Assembly (NCBI GenBank): GCA_017533825.1
Contig: JAFWIE010000048.1
Span: 62,001-126,000, forward strand
Reading direction: 5' to 3'
Length of the DNA stretch: 64,000 nucleotides
From: Atopobiaceae bacterium
GTDB taxonomy: Bacteria; Actinomycetota; Coriobacteriia; Coriobacteriales; Atopobiaceae
The position numbers and the translations under genes are program-made. Numbering within the stretch: the first letter of the stretch is position 1; every line of letters begins with the position of its first letter. A model generated the notes under the pieces. That model saw only the letters and a list, made by a program, of their open reading frames with translations, made no database searches and was not told the DNA's origin. Shown one piece after another: positions 15,712-25,091 of this stretch.

Positions 15712-18246
15712 CTAGCCGAAGACCTCCGTCGCGATGCGTGCGGCTTCGCTCGCATCCTTGGCGTAGAAGTCGGCACCGACCATCTGCGCATACTCCGGAT
15801 TGAGCACCGCGCCGCCCACCATCACCTTGCACCACGGTGCCTGCTCGCGCAGCAGCCCGATGGTCTCGGCCATGGCGGGAACGGTCGTGGTCATGAGCGC
15901 CGAGAGACCCGCGAGCTCAATGTGGTGCCGCACGACCTCGTCGACAAGGGCCTGCGGGTCGACATCGCGCCCGAGGTCGTGCACCTCGTAGCCGTAGTTC
16001 TCCAAGAGCATCTTTACGATGTTCTTGCCGATGTCGTGAATGTCGCCCTTTACCGTGCAGAGGGCGATGGCGCCCTTGCCTGGCACCTCGGCGCCACTGG
16101 TTGCGTCACGCACGACGTTGAAACCTGCTTTTGCCGCCTCCGCCGAGGCCATCAGCTGGGGAAGGAAGAAGCTCCCCTTCTCGAACCGCTCGCCCACCTC
16201 ATCCAGGGCAGGGATGAGCACGTCGTTCACGATTGCGAGGGGTTCGGTGTCGTCGGAGAGCAGCGTCGCCACGGCTTGCGCCACGCGCTCACCGCGCCCC
16301 TCGAGCACGGCATTCCGAATGGCCACGGACTGGTCGGTAGCGCCGTCTGACCCGTCTGCACCAATGGACCCCGTCGCCACGGAGCTGGGCTGCGCGCCTT
16401 GGGCCGCGCTCGCGCCGTCACTGCGACCGGCGTTGGCCGCGATGTAGTCCCCTGCATTGAGATCCTCGCCGTTGAAGACGCGCCATGCTGCGACGGCGTC
16501 CATGAACCGCTGCGAGAGCGGATTCATGATGGCGAGGTCCAAGCCTGCTTCGAAGGCCGCCGTCAAGAACGTGGCGTTGAGGAGTTCGCGGAAGGGCAGC
16601 CCGAAGCTGATGTTGCTCACGCCCAGCACGCATCGCACGCCAGGCAGCTCCGCCTTCACTAGGCGCAGGGCATCCAGAATCGCACGCGCCGCGCGCTGGT
16701 TGGTCGAGACGGCCATGGTGAGGCAGTCAATGAGTACGTCCTCGCGCGGAATGCCCCATGCATCGCAGGCCTCCACAATGCGCCGAGCCACAGCCAGGCG
16801 ACCCTCTGCGGTGGGCGGAATGCCGTCCTCGTCAAGCGCAAGGCCCACGATGGCACAGCCGTAATGGGCCGCAATGGGCAGCACGGCGTCGAGCACCTCG
16901 CGCTTGCCGTTGCAGCTGTTGATGATGGGCTTACCGGGATACACGCGCACCGCAGCCTCGATGGCCAAAGGATCGGCGGAATCAATCTGGAGCGGCAGCG
17001 TCGTGACGCCTTGGAGGTCCTCGACGAGACGCACGAGCGTCGCGGCCTCGTCAATCTCCGGCAGGCCGGCATTGACGTCAAGCACTTGCGCGCCGGCGCG
17101 CTCCTGATTGATGGCCTCGCCCATGATGTAGTCATAGTTGCATGTGCGCAGTGCCTCCTTGAGGCGCTTCTTTCCCGTCGGGTTGATCCGCTCGCCAATG
17201 ACGCCGACCTCACCGGGCCGTAGCGCAAAGAGTCGCTGCGCACTCGTTACCGTGAACGGACGCACGTCGATGGCCGCTTCCGGTACGACACGCGAGGACG
17301 CCGCGCTCAGCAGCGCCCGTTCGCCCGCGATGTAGTCGGGCGTGGTGCCGCAGCATCCTCCCACCACACGGACCCCCGCCTCCAGCATGGGTTCGACCGC
17401 CGCACAGTATTCCTCGGGACCGATGTCGTAGGTCGTGCGCCCATCCACCACGGAAGGCAAGCCGGCATTGGCCTGCACCATGACGGGGCACGGCGCCCAA
17501 CGCAGCATCTTCTCCACGAGCGGGGCGAGGTCCGCAGGCCCCAGCGAGCAGTTGATGCCCAGCACATCCACACCCAGCGCCCCCAGCGTGACCGCCGCCA
17601 CCTCGGGTGTGGTCCCCAGGAACGTACGCCCGTCCTCACCGAACGTCATGGTACAGAAGATGGGCAGGTCGGAGTTCTCCTTCGCTGCCAGTACGGCCGC
17701 CTTTGCCTCCAGAAGATCGGCCATTGTCTCGATGACGAAGAGGTCTGCCCCTGCCGCGTCGGCCGCGCATACTTGTTCCGCAAAGAGATCGTACGCCTCG
17801 TCGAAGCTCATGGTTCCCAACGGGCGCAGCAACGAGCCCGTCGGCCCGATGTCGGCCGCCACGTAGCGTGACCCCGCGGCACGAGCACATGCGATTGCTG
17901 CCTCGAAGACCTGCGTCACCGTGGGAACGCGCACCAATCCCTGCGTGCGGGCACCCTCGGCGAGCTTGCGCGCATTCGCACCGAACGTGTTGGTCGTCAC
18001 GACCTCACTGCCCGCCGCGACGTACGCGCGGTGGATGTCGGTTATGCGCTCGGCATCAGAGAGGCACAGCAACTCTGGACACTCCCCCGCCTGGAGGCCG
18101 GCCGCCTGAAGCATGGTTCCCATGCCACCATCGAAGAGCAGCGTCGACTCACCCGCCAGCACGGCGGCGAGGTGCTCGTCCGTCACGCGTACCTTGCGCC
18201 TGTGCAAGCGTCCTTCGGGAGCATGGATCACAACGCTCGTGGCCAT
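15712..18246 (-). CDS. metH: Cobalamin-dependent methionine synthase, short form
   Basis: 844 residues. The domains in order are homocysteine S-methyltransferase (about 25-315, with GINCSLG and the GGCCGTTP zinc cysteines), pterin/methyl-THF binding (about 345-600, VIGERINPTGKK) and the cobalamin cap and B12-binding region (about 645-844, with the cobalt-ligand motif DIHDIGK). The C-terminal AdoMet-binding reactivation domain of the 1200-residue enzyme is absent, as in many anaerobes that use a separate reactivation protein. It transfers the methyl group of 5-methyl-THF to homocysteine. No B12 or SAM riboswitch is visible in the short upstream gap. Confidence 0.93.
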   Translation of the reverse strand: MATSVVIHAPEGRLHRRKVRVTDEHLAAVLAGESTLLFDGGMGTMLQAAGLQAGECPELLCLSDAERITDIHRAYVAAGSEVVTTNTFGANARKLAEGARTQGLVRVPTVTQVFEAAIACARAAGSRYVAADIGPTGSLLRPLGTMSFDEAYDLFAEQVCAADAAGADLFVIETMADLLEAKAAVLAAKENSDLPIFCTMTFGEDGRTFLGTTPEVAAVTLGALGVDVLGINCSLGPADLAPLVEKMLRWAPCPVMVQANAGLPSVVDGRTTYDIGPEEYCAAVEPMLEAGVRVVGGCCGTTPDYIAGERALLSAASSRVVPEAAIDVRPFTVTSAQRLFALRPGEVGVIGERINPTGKKRLKEALRTCNYDYIMGEAINQERAGAQVLDVNAGLPEIDEAATLVRLVEDLQGVTTLPLQIDSADPLAIEAAVRVYPGKPIINSCNGKREVLDAVLPIAAHYGCAIVGLALDEDGIPPTAEGRLAVARRIVEACDAWGIPREDVLIDCLTMAVSTNQRAARAILDALRLVKAELPGVRCVLGVSNISFGLPFRELLNATFLTAAFEAGLDLAIMNPLSQRFMDAVAAWRVFNGEDLNAGDYIAANAGRSDGASAAQGAQPSSVATGSIGADGSDGATDQSVAIRNAVLEGRGERVAQAVATLLSDDTEPLAIVNDVLIPALDEVGERFEKGSFFLPQLMASAEAAKAGFNVVRDATSGAEVPGKGAIALCTVKGDIHDIGKNIVKMLLENYGYEVHDLGRDVDPQALVDEVVRHHIELAGLSALMTTTVPAMAETIGLLREQAPWCKVMVGGAVLNPEYAQMVGADFYAKDASEAARIATEVFG

Positions 18247-18324
18247 GGCCAGTCCTCTCGTCTCGGATTCTCTCGCCTACTACCTCGGCATGACCCCCAG
18301 CACGGCGTGCGCCGAATGTAGCGC

Positions 18325-19182
18325 CTACACGGCAGCCAGGCTCAGATGATAGGGGTGCTCGCCGTTCCCGTTCCCCGTGAACCGGTAGACCCACGCGTAC
18401 CACGTGCCGGCAGTCAGCCGGACGTCCGTCTCGGCGATCATGCCGTTGTTCTTGAGCGAGAACTCGCCCGTAAGGGGCCAGTCGCCCTCGCCAACCAGAG
18501 AAATCCTCAGCGTCGCCTCAGGCAGGGCCTTGTCGTTAAATACCCGTAGCTTGTAGGCGCCAGTCGTTTGAATATCGAACTTAAAGTAGTCCTCATCCTG
18601 GGCACCGCAGTTTCCATAGGCCAGAATCCCGAGGGGGACCGGCGTCGCCGTATCCTCCTTTTCGTTCGGCTCCTCTTCAGTCCTTACCTTAAGCAGGCGG
18701 AGGTGGTAGGGATGCTCGCTGGTCAGCTTGGAACCGTGTACGTGCACGTACCACGTACCAGCGGGAAGCGATTCTATGGTCTCGTTGACGATGATTCCCG
18801 TCTTGTCGAGCGCATAGGCCTCGCTGATGCGCGCCTCTCCGTCGGCGGTGGCCTTGAGCTCCACGCGCATCTTTTCCTTTGCTTGCGCCTTGTCGTTCAC
18901 GACTTGGAACTTGAATGCACTCTGCTCCTCGACCGTAAACTTGAACCAATCATGGTCCTTCGTACCGGTCTTCCCGTAGACCCACTTCCCCAAGGGGGCG
19001 GTCATGGGCTTCTCCATGCTGTCGTTGGGCCCCGTCTCGTCAACCTTCTCGGGAGATGACGCGGCAGCATTCCCGCCAGTGGCGCCGGCGGCGTACGCAT
19101 GCGTCGGAAGCCCTCCCAGCAGCAGCGTCGCGACTACAGCAAATAAGAATGCCGTCCTCAAGAACCTCTGTCCTCGTCTCAT
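18325..19182 (-). CDS. Secreted protein with two PPC-like domains
   Basis: 285 residues. A signal peptide ends near …THAYAAG (about residue 32). Two similar beta-sandwich repeats follow (about 60-165 and 170-285), each with the pattern G…DHDWFKF / DEDYFKF … Y.L.V.NDKA … LPAGTWY.H(A)WV … GEHPYHL. This matches the pre-peptidase C-terminal (PPC) type of secreted domain. No peptidase domain is attached. GAGGAGG precedes the ATG. The function is probably surface binding, which is inference. Confidence 0.65.
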   Translation of the reverse strand: MRRGQRFLRTAFLFAVVATLLLGGLPTHAYAAGATGGNAAASSPEKVDETGPNDSMEKPMTAPLGKWVYGKTGTKDHDWFKFTVEEQSAFKFQVVNDKAQAKEKMRVELKATADGEARISEAYALDKTGIIVNETIESLPAGTWYVHVHGSKLTSEHPYHLRLLKVRTEEEPNEKEDTATPVPLGILAYGNCGAQDEDYFKFDIQTTGAYKLRVFNDKALPEATLRISLVGEGDWPLTGEFSLKNNGMIAETDVRLTAGTWYAWVYRFTGNGNGEHPYHLSLAAV

Positions 19183-19300
19183 CTCGTCCTCCTCGCCCTT
19201 GCCAACGGCTTGACGCGACTCATCAGATTGCCTTCCTGAAGCACAGATTCACATCGTATCATGTTCTCGTAAGAAGACACGTGGCACATCGGAGACCGTC

Positions 19301-19990
19301 ATGGCACGCAACGACAGCACCCTCGTTCCATCGCAGCGGCTACGCATCGCCTACCTGCTGGCCCTTGTCGGCGGCTACCTCGACGCCTACACCTACGTAC
19401 TGCGCGGCGGCGTCTTTGCCAACGCGCAGACGGGCAACATCATCAAGCTCGGCATCGCCTTCTGCAACGGTGCCCGCGACACGTACCTCCTCTTCCTGCT
19501 GCCCATCACGTTCTTTGCGGCGGGAATCTTCTGCGCCAAGCTCATCGACGATGCCCTCACGAGCCGACGCCTGCGCCTGGTGCGGCGCGCGGTACTCGCC
19601 GTCGAGATGCTCGGTCTCGCCATCGTGGGCCTCATCCCGCTTGGCGAAGGAGCTGACACGTTCGCGAACTGCATCGTCTCGTTCGTGGCCGCCCTCCAGT
19701 ACGAGGCGTTCACCACCTTCCGGGGCGAGGCCATCGTCACCACCATGACCACCGGCAACCTGCGCAAGTTCCTTGATGCCCTCTACGACGGCACGATGCG
19801 CCACGACCCGGAACGGCTGAGAAGCGCCGCGGTCTTCTTTGTCGTAATCTTCATCTTTGCCTTGGGTGCCTACCTTGGGACGGCAGGATGTAATCTGTTG
19901 GGCCGCGCGGCCGTCGTTCCCCCCATCGCATGCCTCGGACTCGCCATCGCCATCATCACGATCCTACACAAACGGCCCGCACGCAGGTGA
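19301..19990 (+). CDS. YoaK/DUF1275 family membrane protein
   Basis: 229 residues, almost entirely membrane helices (six or seven). It has the family's N-terminal phrase GGYLDAYTYVLRGGVFANAQTGN and the repeat-like TMTTGNLRKFLDAL in the second half. The family is a widespread small-molecule transporter-like group of unknown substrate. It stands alone on the plus strand and is convergent with the potassium-channel gene 31 bases on. Confidence 0.85.
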   Translation: MARNDSTLVPSQRLRIAYLLALVGGYLDAYTYVLRGGVFANAQTGNIIKLGIAFCNGARDTYLLFLLPITFFAAGIFCAKLIDDALTSRRLRLVRRAVLAVEMLGLAIVGLIPLGEGADTFANCIVSFVAALQYEAFTTFRGEAIVTTMTTGNLRKFLDALYDGTMRHDPERLRSAAVFFVVIFIFALGAYLGTAGCNLLGRAAVVPPIACLGLAIAIITILHKRPARR

Positions 19991-20021
19991 CGGCACATCT
20001 GCAGCCCATCGAGGCAGCCCA

Positions 20022-20477
20022 TCATACTCGCTTCTTCACCTGCTCGGAAATCTCGACCAGCTCCACGTGGCTCAGCTCGGGCAGCCGCTCGAGTTTGTCG
20101 ATAAATCCGGCAATGCTCTCGTCCTTCTGCGCCATGAGCCGCTCGCTACAATAGCTCACCACCGCACCCGTCACGAGTGCCAGGTAGAAGATCGAGTAGA
20201 GTGACATCACAATGGTCGCGAGCCTTCCCACGGCAGTTCCGCAGGTGAAGTCCCCCAGTCCCACCGTCGTTACCACGGCAAAGACGAACCAAGCGGCGTC
20301 CCCAAAGGTACTGACATCCGACTCAAAGACCCAGACGACCACCGAGGTCACAACGAACAGAACGGCAAACACGGCAGTAACCGGCAGCAGTCCCGCCGCC
20401 TTCACCACCTGCCACAAAATGCGGGGCCGCAGCGGATAGAAGTTGCGCCCAAAGCCTCTCTCCGATGGTTCGCCCAT
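20022..20477 (-). CDS. Two-helix potassium channel with TVGLGD filter
   Basis: 151 residues: first membrane helix 31-50, pore helix 58-70, selectivity filter TTVGLGD at 70-76, second helix 83-108, and a short cytoplasmic tail without an RCK domain. This is the KcsA-like ion-channel-2 layout. The usual filter is TVGYGD; here Tyr is replaced by Leu. The tail ends with a charged helix that could assist tetramerisation. It is divergent from glmM. Confidence 0.85.
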   Translation of the reverse strand: MGEPSERGFGRNFYPLRPRILWQVVKAAGLLPVTAVFAVLFVVTSVVVWVFESDVSTFGDAAWFVFAVVTTVGLGDFTCGTAVGRLATIVMSLYSIFYLALVTGAVVSYCSERLMAQKDESIAGFIDKLERLPELSHVELVEISEQVKKRV

Positions 20478-20700
20478 AGCGTATCCCCCGTCATCAATCG
20501 TCTGGCCAAGCCACCCTCAGGATACCACCCGAGGCGATGGTGCAAGGCGCGGAGGTTGTTCCGCGCACCCACGGACGGGCGCACGGCCAAGCACTCTACA
20601 AGCGCACGGACGGGCGCGCACTGTGGGTTTTTGCGCCGCATTCCTGCATTCGTTCTCAGGCTGCTAGAATCATGCCACGCGAAACAGAGAGGGTCTAACT

Positions 20701-22038
20701 ATGAAGTATTTCGGCACCGATGGATTCCGCGGCCAGGCCAATGAAGGCCTGAACGTCGATCACGCATTCAAGATCGGCCGTTTTGTCGGCTGGTATTACG
20801 GACCGCGTCGCCAACAAAAGGCACGCATCGTCATTGGCAAGGACACGCGCCGCTCCAGCTACATGTTTGAGTCGGCCTTGGTCGCAGGCCTCGTGGCGAG
20901 CGGCGCAGACGCCTACATGCTGCACGTCATCCCCACGCCGGGCGTAAGCTACGAGGTGGTAGACGGCGCCTTCGACTGCGGCATCATGATCACCGCATCG
21001 CATAACCCCTACACCGACAACGGCATCAAGCTCGTCAACCGCGAGGGCTATAAGATGGACGAGGCCGTCCTCGAGCAGATCGAGGATTACATCGACGGAA
21101 AGATCGACGTTCCACTGGCCACCGGCGACGAGATTGGCCAGACTGTGGACTACATGATTGGCCGCAACCGCTACATCGCGCACCTCATCGCAAGCGCGAA
21201 CTTCAGTCTGCAGGGCGTGCGCGTTGGCCTCGACTGCGCCAACGGCGCGGCTAGCTCGGTAGCGAAGCCCGTCTTTGACGCGCTCGGCGCCGACGTGCAC
21301 GTGATCAACAACGCCCCGAACGGCTTCAACATCAACGTCCACTGCGGATCCACCCACATGGAGAACCTCCAGACCTACGTGGTGCGCAACCACCTGGACG
21401 TGGGCTTTGCCTTCGACGGCGACGCCGACCGTTGTCTTGCGGTGGACGAGAACGGTCACCTGGTTGACGGCGACCTCATCCTGTACGTCTGCGGCCGCTA
21501 CCTACACAAGTACGGGCGCCTCGTCAAGGACACGGTCGTCCCGACGGTCATGAGCAACTTCGGCCTCTACAAGGCATTCGACGAGCTCGGCATCAAGTAC
21601 AAGACCACCGACGTGGGCGACAAGTTCGTCCACGCCTGCATGCGTAAGCACGGTTACATCCTTGGCGGCGAGCAGTCCGGCCACATCATCTTCGGCGAGA
21701 TCGAGCAGACGGGCGACGGCATCATGACGGCACTGCGCGTCATGGAGGCAGTGCGAGCGGAGCGCGAGAGCCTCAGCACACTGTGCCGTCCCGTGAAGCA
21801 GTATCCGCAGCGTCTGGACAACGTGCCCGTGCACGACAAGAAGGAGGCCATGTCGGCTCCCGCGGTCTTAGCTGCCGAGAAGGACGCGCAGCAGTTCCTC
21901 GGCAACAACGGACGCTGCTTCGTACGTGCGAGCGGCACCGAACAGCTCGTACGCGTCCTCGCCGAGGCGCCCGAACACGAGCTGTGCAAGCAGGCCAACG
22001 AGTACGTCCTCAAGGCGCTCGAACCTTACATGGCGTAA
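20701..22038 (+). CDS. glmM: Phosphoglucosamine mutase
   Basis: 445 residues. Converts glucosamine-6-phosphate to glucosamine-1-phosphate for peptidoglycan precursor synthesis. It has the N-terminal KYFGTDGFRG, the phosphoserine loop TASHNP with S100, the metal loop DGDADR near 240 and the C-terminal phosphate-binding RASGTE near 403. The ATG at 20701 follows AGAGAGG. Some phosphohexomutase relatives share these motifs, but length and GTDGFRG favour GlmM. It is followed by a strong hairpin. Confidence 0.93.
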   Translation: MKYFGTDGFRGQANEGLNVDHAFKIGRFVGWYYGPRRQQKARIVIGKDTRRSSYMFESALVAGLVASGADAYMLHVIPTPGVSYEVVDGAFDCGIMITASHNPYTDNGIKLVNREGYKMDEAVLEQIEDYIDGKIDVPLATGDEIGQTVDYMIGRNRYIAHLIASANFSLQGVRVGLDCANGAASSVAKPVFDALGADVHVINNAPNGFNINVHCGSTHMENLQTYVVRNHLDVGFAFDGDADRCLAVDENGHLVDGDLILYVCGRYLHKYGRLVKDTVVPTVMSNFGLYKAFDELGIKYKTTDVGDKFVHACMRKHGYILGGEQSGHIIFGEIEQTGDGIMTALRVMEAVRAERESLSTLCRPVKQYPQRLDNVPVHDKKEAMSAPAVLAAEKDAQQFLGNNGRCFVRASGTEQLVRVLAEAPEHELCKQANEYVLKALEPYMA

Positions 22039-22067
22039 CGCAGGCGACATCGCCAGCTTCCATCCGC

Positions 22068-22111
22068 GCAAGGCAGTCCGTGGCGGCAGCACATGCCACG
22101 GACCGCCTTGC
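22068..22111 (+). terminator. Strong hairpin after glmM
   Basis: GCAAGGC-a-GTCCGTGGC pairs with GCCACGGAC-c-GCCTTGC around a 10-base loop, a 16-pair stem with one mismatch. The U-tract is weak. Its position between glmM and the convergent nuclease gene suits a terminator for either strand. Confidence 0.6.
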
Positions 22112-22140
22112 GTTCGGCCCGAGAACTCGCCAAGATAGTT

Positions 22141-23100
22141 TTACGCCTCTTCAGTCTTCTCTGACTCTTCCGCCTCTTCCCTTTCCTTGCGCACGGCCGT
22201 CATGGCATCGGCCAGCAACTCTTCGCTGACCCCGCGCTCCCTCAACTGATCAGTCAAGCTTTGCAAGGCCTGCTCCCGACCCTGCTCGATGCCCTGCTCG
22301 ATGCCCTGCTCGATGCCCTGCTTTCGCGCTTCGCGCTCAAGGCGTGCAGCGCGCTCGTTGAGCAGTTCAAGCACCTCTCCGCCCATGGCATTCCTCACCT
22401 TTCCCTGCAGCGCCTCATATTTGGCCATTATATGGTCCGACACCCTGATTATAAGCTCGACAAGTTGCTCATAGAGCAACTGATCGCCTCTTCCGATTAC
22501 GATACCGGCCAAACGCGCGTTCAAATCAACGCACTCCTCCACAAGACGAGCGGATCGGTCTCCATCCGCCGCAATCTCGTCGAGGTACTTCTCGTAACGC
22601 ATGAGGTAGTAGGGCAAGAGCAACAGGAGGCCTTTCTCGAATAGCGCGTCACTGTCGTACTCCTGCGCCTTCACGACCCTTGTGTGGTAGAGGAAGGACG
22701 CGCCGTCGGGAAGCCTGACCTTGATTTGCAGGGCGTCAGGAGTGCTTGAGTTATGGCGCAAGAACAACACGCACGAAGAGGGGAAGTCCATCTCGTACGG
22801 CGCCCCAGCCGCAAGTGCCTGCTCGAGGGCAATGGCGAAGTCATACTCAATCATTCGCACAACCATGCTCGAGTCCGTCGTGCTCTGGCACTCGATATGA
22901 TAGATTTTGTCCCCCAAGCGAAAGACGGAGTCGTCGATGTTGGTACCTCGGACGCCTTCGTGCTCATCACTGAACCTGACAACCATAGCATCGTTGGAGT
23001 AATGCCTCCCGAACACCTCATTGATGAAGGGGATGATGAGCTTTGGCGTCTTATGCATCATCGTCTTGAAGACCGAATCAAAGACGGTATTGTCTACCAT
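22141..23100 (-). CDS. Rpn-family PD-(D/E)XK nuclease / putative transposase
   Basis: 319 residues. The N-terminal half has the Rpn pattern: DSVFKTMM, then FRLGDKIYHIECQSTTD, which holds the E-x-Q part of the PD-(D/E)XK core, and a long helical middle. The C-terminal section repeats GIEQGIEQGIEQGREQA, encoded by in-frame 12-bp repeats and characteristic of these proteins. The family includes recombination-promoting nucleases and is often multi-copy. No terminal inverted repeats are seen, so it is not an IS by itself. The ATG at 23100 has TAGGAG upstream. Confidence 0.8.
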   Translation of the reverse strand: MVDNTVFDSVFKTMMHKTPKLIIPFINEVFGRHYSNDAMVVRFSDEHEGVRGTNIDDSVFRLGDKIYHIECQSTTDSSMVVRMIEYDFAIALEQALAAGAPYEMDFPSSCVLFLRHNSSTPDALQIKVRLPDGASFLYHTRVVKAQEYDSDALFEKGLLLLLPYYLMRYEKYLDEIAADGDRSARLVEECVDLNARLAGIVIGRGDQLLYEQLVELIIRVSDHIMAKYEALQGKVRNAMGGEVLELLNERAARLEREARKQGIEQGIEQGIEQGREQALQSLTDQLRERGVSEELLADAMTAVRKEREEAEESEKTEEA

Positions 23101-23501
23101 GTAAAACTCCTATCCATTCCTAAACGTCGCGAACGAGAGCTGCTTCCTCGGACGGTATAGGGGGTGCACGGGTCATGGGCGTCCTCCGTTACTTGAATAC
23201 GAACAAATCTGTATTCCAACGAGAACGCCCGCCTGAAGAATGAAAGCTCCGGTCGCACGGAACCTACCCGCGCTGGATCTAACCGGGCCCCTTATAGCAA
23301 ACAGGTCGCGGCGCATCGGGCGCAAGGCTTGGATTGGACACCCCGCGCATACATACACCTTACTCTTCATCTCCTACATACAGTATAGCACAGAGGAAAC
23401 ACCTGTTCGTTAAGAATGTTTTAACTCGTTAGGCGACATGCAGCTGTCTGGCATCGCTCCTGTATCATGGCACCAACTTCCATCGTGAGCAGGGAGGCAC
23501 C
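23101..23501. other. Divergent upstream region of nuclease gene and guaA
   Basis: 401 bases. The minus strand carries TGCTATACT (about 23383-23391), a plausible extended -10 for the nuclease gene with a long leader. guaA has a GGGAGG ribosome-binding site just before 23502. No purine riboswitch fold was recognised. A 65-codon minus-strand frame here lacks a ribosome-binding site and is not called. Confidence 0.35.
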
Positions 23502-25091
23502 ATGGCAGCAGAGAACTCCGGCCAGTTCGTGGCCGTACTCGACTTCGGCGCTCAGTACGGGCAGCTCATCGCCCGGCGCGTGCGCGACCTGCACGTTTAC
23601 TCGACAATCGTCCCCTGCGACATCACAGCTGACGAGTTGGCAGCCATGGGACCCGCGGCCGTGATTCTCTCGGGTGGACCGGCGAGCGTGTACTGCGAGG
23701 ATGCGCCTCGCGTGGATCCAGGGGTGTTTGAGCTGGGCATCCCCGTCCTCGGATTCTGCTATGGCCAGCAGATCATGGCGGCGCAGCTTGGCGGCGAGGT
23801 TGGACACACCCAGAAGGGAGAGTACGGCCCCGCGACGCTCGTGCGCGACGGCACCTCGATGCTCCTCGCCGACACCCCCTCCGAGCAGACGGTATGGATG
23901 AGCCATCGCGACGCCGTGACGCGCGTTCCCGAGGGCTTCCGGGTGACGGCGCACACCGAGACCTGCCCCGTCGCCGCCATGGAGTGCCCGCGCCGCCGCC
24001 TCTTCGCCACGCAGTTCCACCCCGAAGTCCGCCACACGACGTACGGCAACCAGATGCTTGCCGCGTTCCTCTTCCACATCTGCGGGCTCGAGCCCACGTG
24101 GACCATGGACAGCCTCGTCGATGAACTCGTTGCTGACATTCGCGCGCAGATCGGCACGAGCAGCGTAATCCTGGCGCTCAGTGGCGGCGTGGATTCCAGC
24201 GTCGTCGCCGCCCTCGTGCACCGCGCCGTGGGCGACCAGCTCACGTGCGTCTTCGTGAACCACGGGATGCTGCGCGCGGGCGAGCCGGAGCTCGTCGAGA
24301 AGGTCTTCCGCAAGCAGTTCGACGTGCCGCTCGTACACGTACACGCCGAGGAACGATACGCCATGCTGCTTGCAGGCGTTACCGACCCCGAGGAGAAGCG
24401 CCGCCGCATCGGCACCGAGTTCTGGAAGGTCTTCTTTGAGGAGGCAGAGAAGCTCGACGGCGTGGAGTACCTCGCGCAGGGCACCATCTATCCCGACGTC
24501 ATCGAGAGCGGTGCCCGCAAGACCGGCGGCAAGGCCTCGACCATCAAGAGCCACCACAACCTCATCCCCTTCCCGCCGGGCGTTCACTTCGACCTCATCG
24601 AGCCACTCGACCACCTCTTCAAGGACGAGGTGCGCGCGCTCGGCCTCGCGCTCGGGCTGCCCGAGACCATGGTGTATCGCCAGCCGTTCCCGGGACCAGG
24701 CCTGGCCATCCGCATCATCGGCGAGGTGACACCCGAGAAACTCGCCATCCTCAAGGCCGCCGACGCAATCGTGCGCGAAGAGCTCGACGCCTACAACGCG
24801 CGCCTCTTCGAGCAGACCGGCGAGCGCAACTCCGAGCATAGCTGTTGGCAGTACTTCGCCGTACTGCCCGACATCCGCTCGGTGGGCGTGATGGGAGACG
24901 AGCGCACCTATGCCCGACCCGTCATCGTGCGCGCGGTGGAGAGCAGCGACGCCATGACGGCCGATTGGGCCAAGCTGCCCTACGAGGTTCTTAGCGGCAT
25001 CAGCAGCCGCATCGTCGCCGAGGTCCCTGGCGTCAACCGCGTCGCCTACGACATCACCCCCAAGCCTCCTGCAACGATCGAGTGGGAGTAG
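23502..25091 (+). CDS. guaA: GMP synthase (glutamine-hydrolysing)
   Basis: 529 residues. An N-terminal class I glutaminase has catalytic C86 in GFCYGQQ and the later His/Glu motif FHPEV. An ATP-pyrophosphatase domain has SGGVDSS near residue 227, and the C-terminal dimerisation domain ends …PKPPATIEWE. It aminates XMP to GMP. The conserved last codons contain GAGTGGGA, which is the left boundary of the integrated element beginning here; the gene remains intact. Confidence 0.97.
   Translation: MAAENSGQFVAVLDFGAQYGQLIARRVRDLHVYSTIVPCDITADELAAMGPAAVILSGGPASVYCEDAPRVDPGVFELGIPVLGFCYGQQIMAAQLGGEVGHTQKGEYGPATLVRDGTSMLLADTPSEQTVWMSHRDAVTRVPEGFRVTAHTETCPVAAMECPRRRLFATQFHPEVRHTTYGNQMLAAFLFHICGLEPTWTMDSLVDELVADIRAQIGTSSVILALSGGVDSSVVAALVHRAVGDQLTCVFVNHGMLRAGEPELVEKVFRKQFDVPLVHVHAEERYAMLLAGVTDPEEKRRRIGTEFWKVFFEEAEKLDGVEYLAQGTIYPDVIESGARKTGGKASTIKSHHNLIPFPPGVHFDLIEPLDHLFKDEVRALGLALGLPETMVYRQPFPGPGLAIRIIGEVTPEKLAILKAADAIVREELDAYNARLFEQTGERNSEHSCWQYFAVLPDIRSVGVMGDERTYARPVIVRAVESSDAMTADWAKLPYEVLSGISSRIVAEVPGVNRVAYDITPKPPATIEWE
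25080..25087 (+). other. attL core
   Basis: GAGTGGGA in the codons for the terminal Ile-Glu-Trp-Glu of GuaA, matching 34501-34508. The core is short, so the call rests on the position plus the integrase and cargo between the copies. Confidence 0.7.

Noticed and set aside
18247..18324. Cobalamin or SAM riboswitch before metH
   Set aside because: The gap is only 78 bases and shows no conserved riboswitch core.
22141..23100. Complete insertion sequence around the Rpn-type gene
   Set aside because: No terminal inverted repeats or target-site duplication were found, and the gene is nuclease-like, not a classical transposase.
23173..23370. 65-codon minus-strand frame upstream of the Rpn nuclease gene
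   Set aside because: No ribosome-binding site and no protein-like composition; the region is better explained as leader or promoter sequence.
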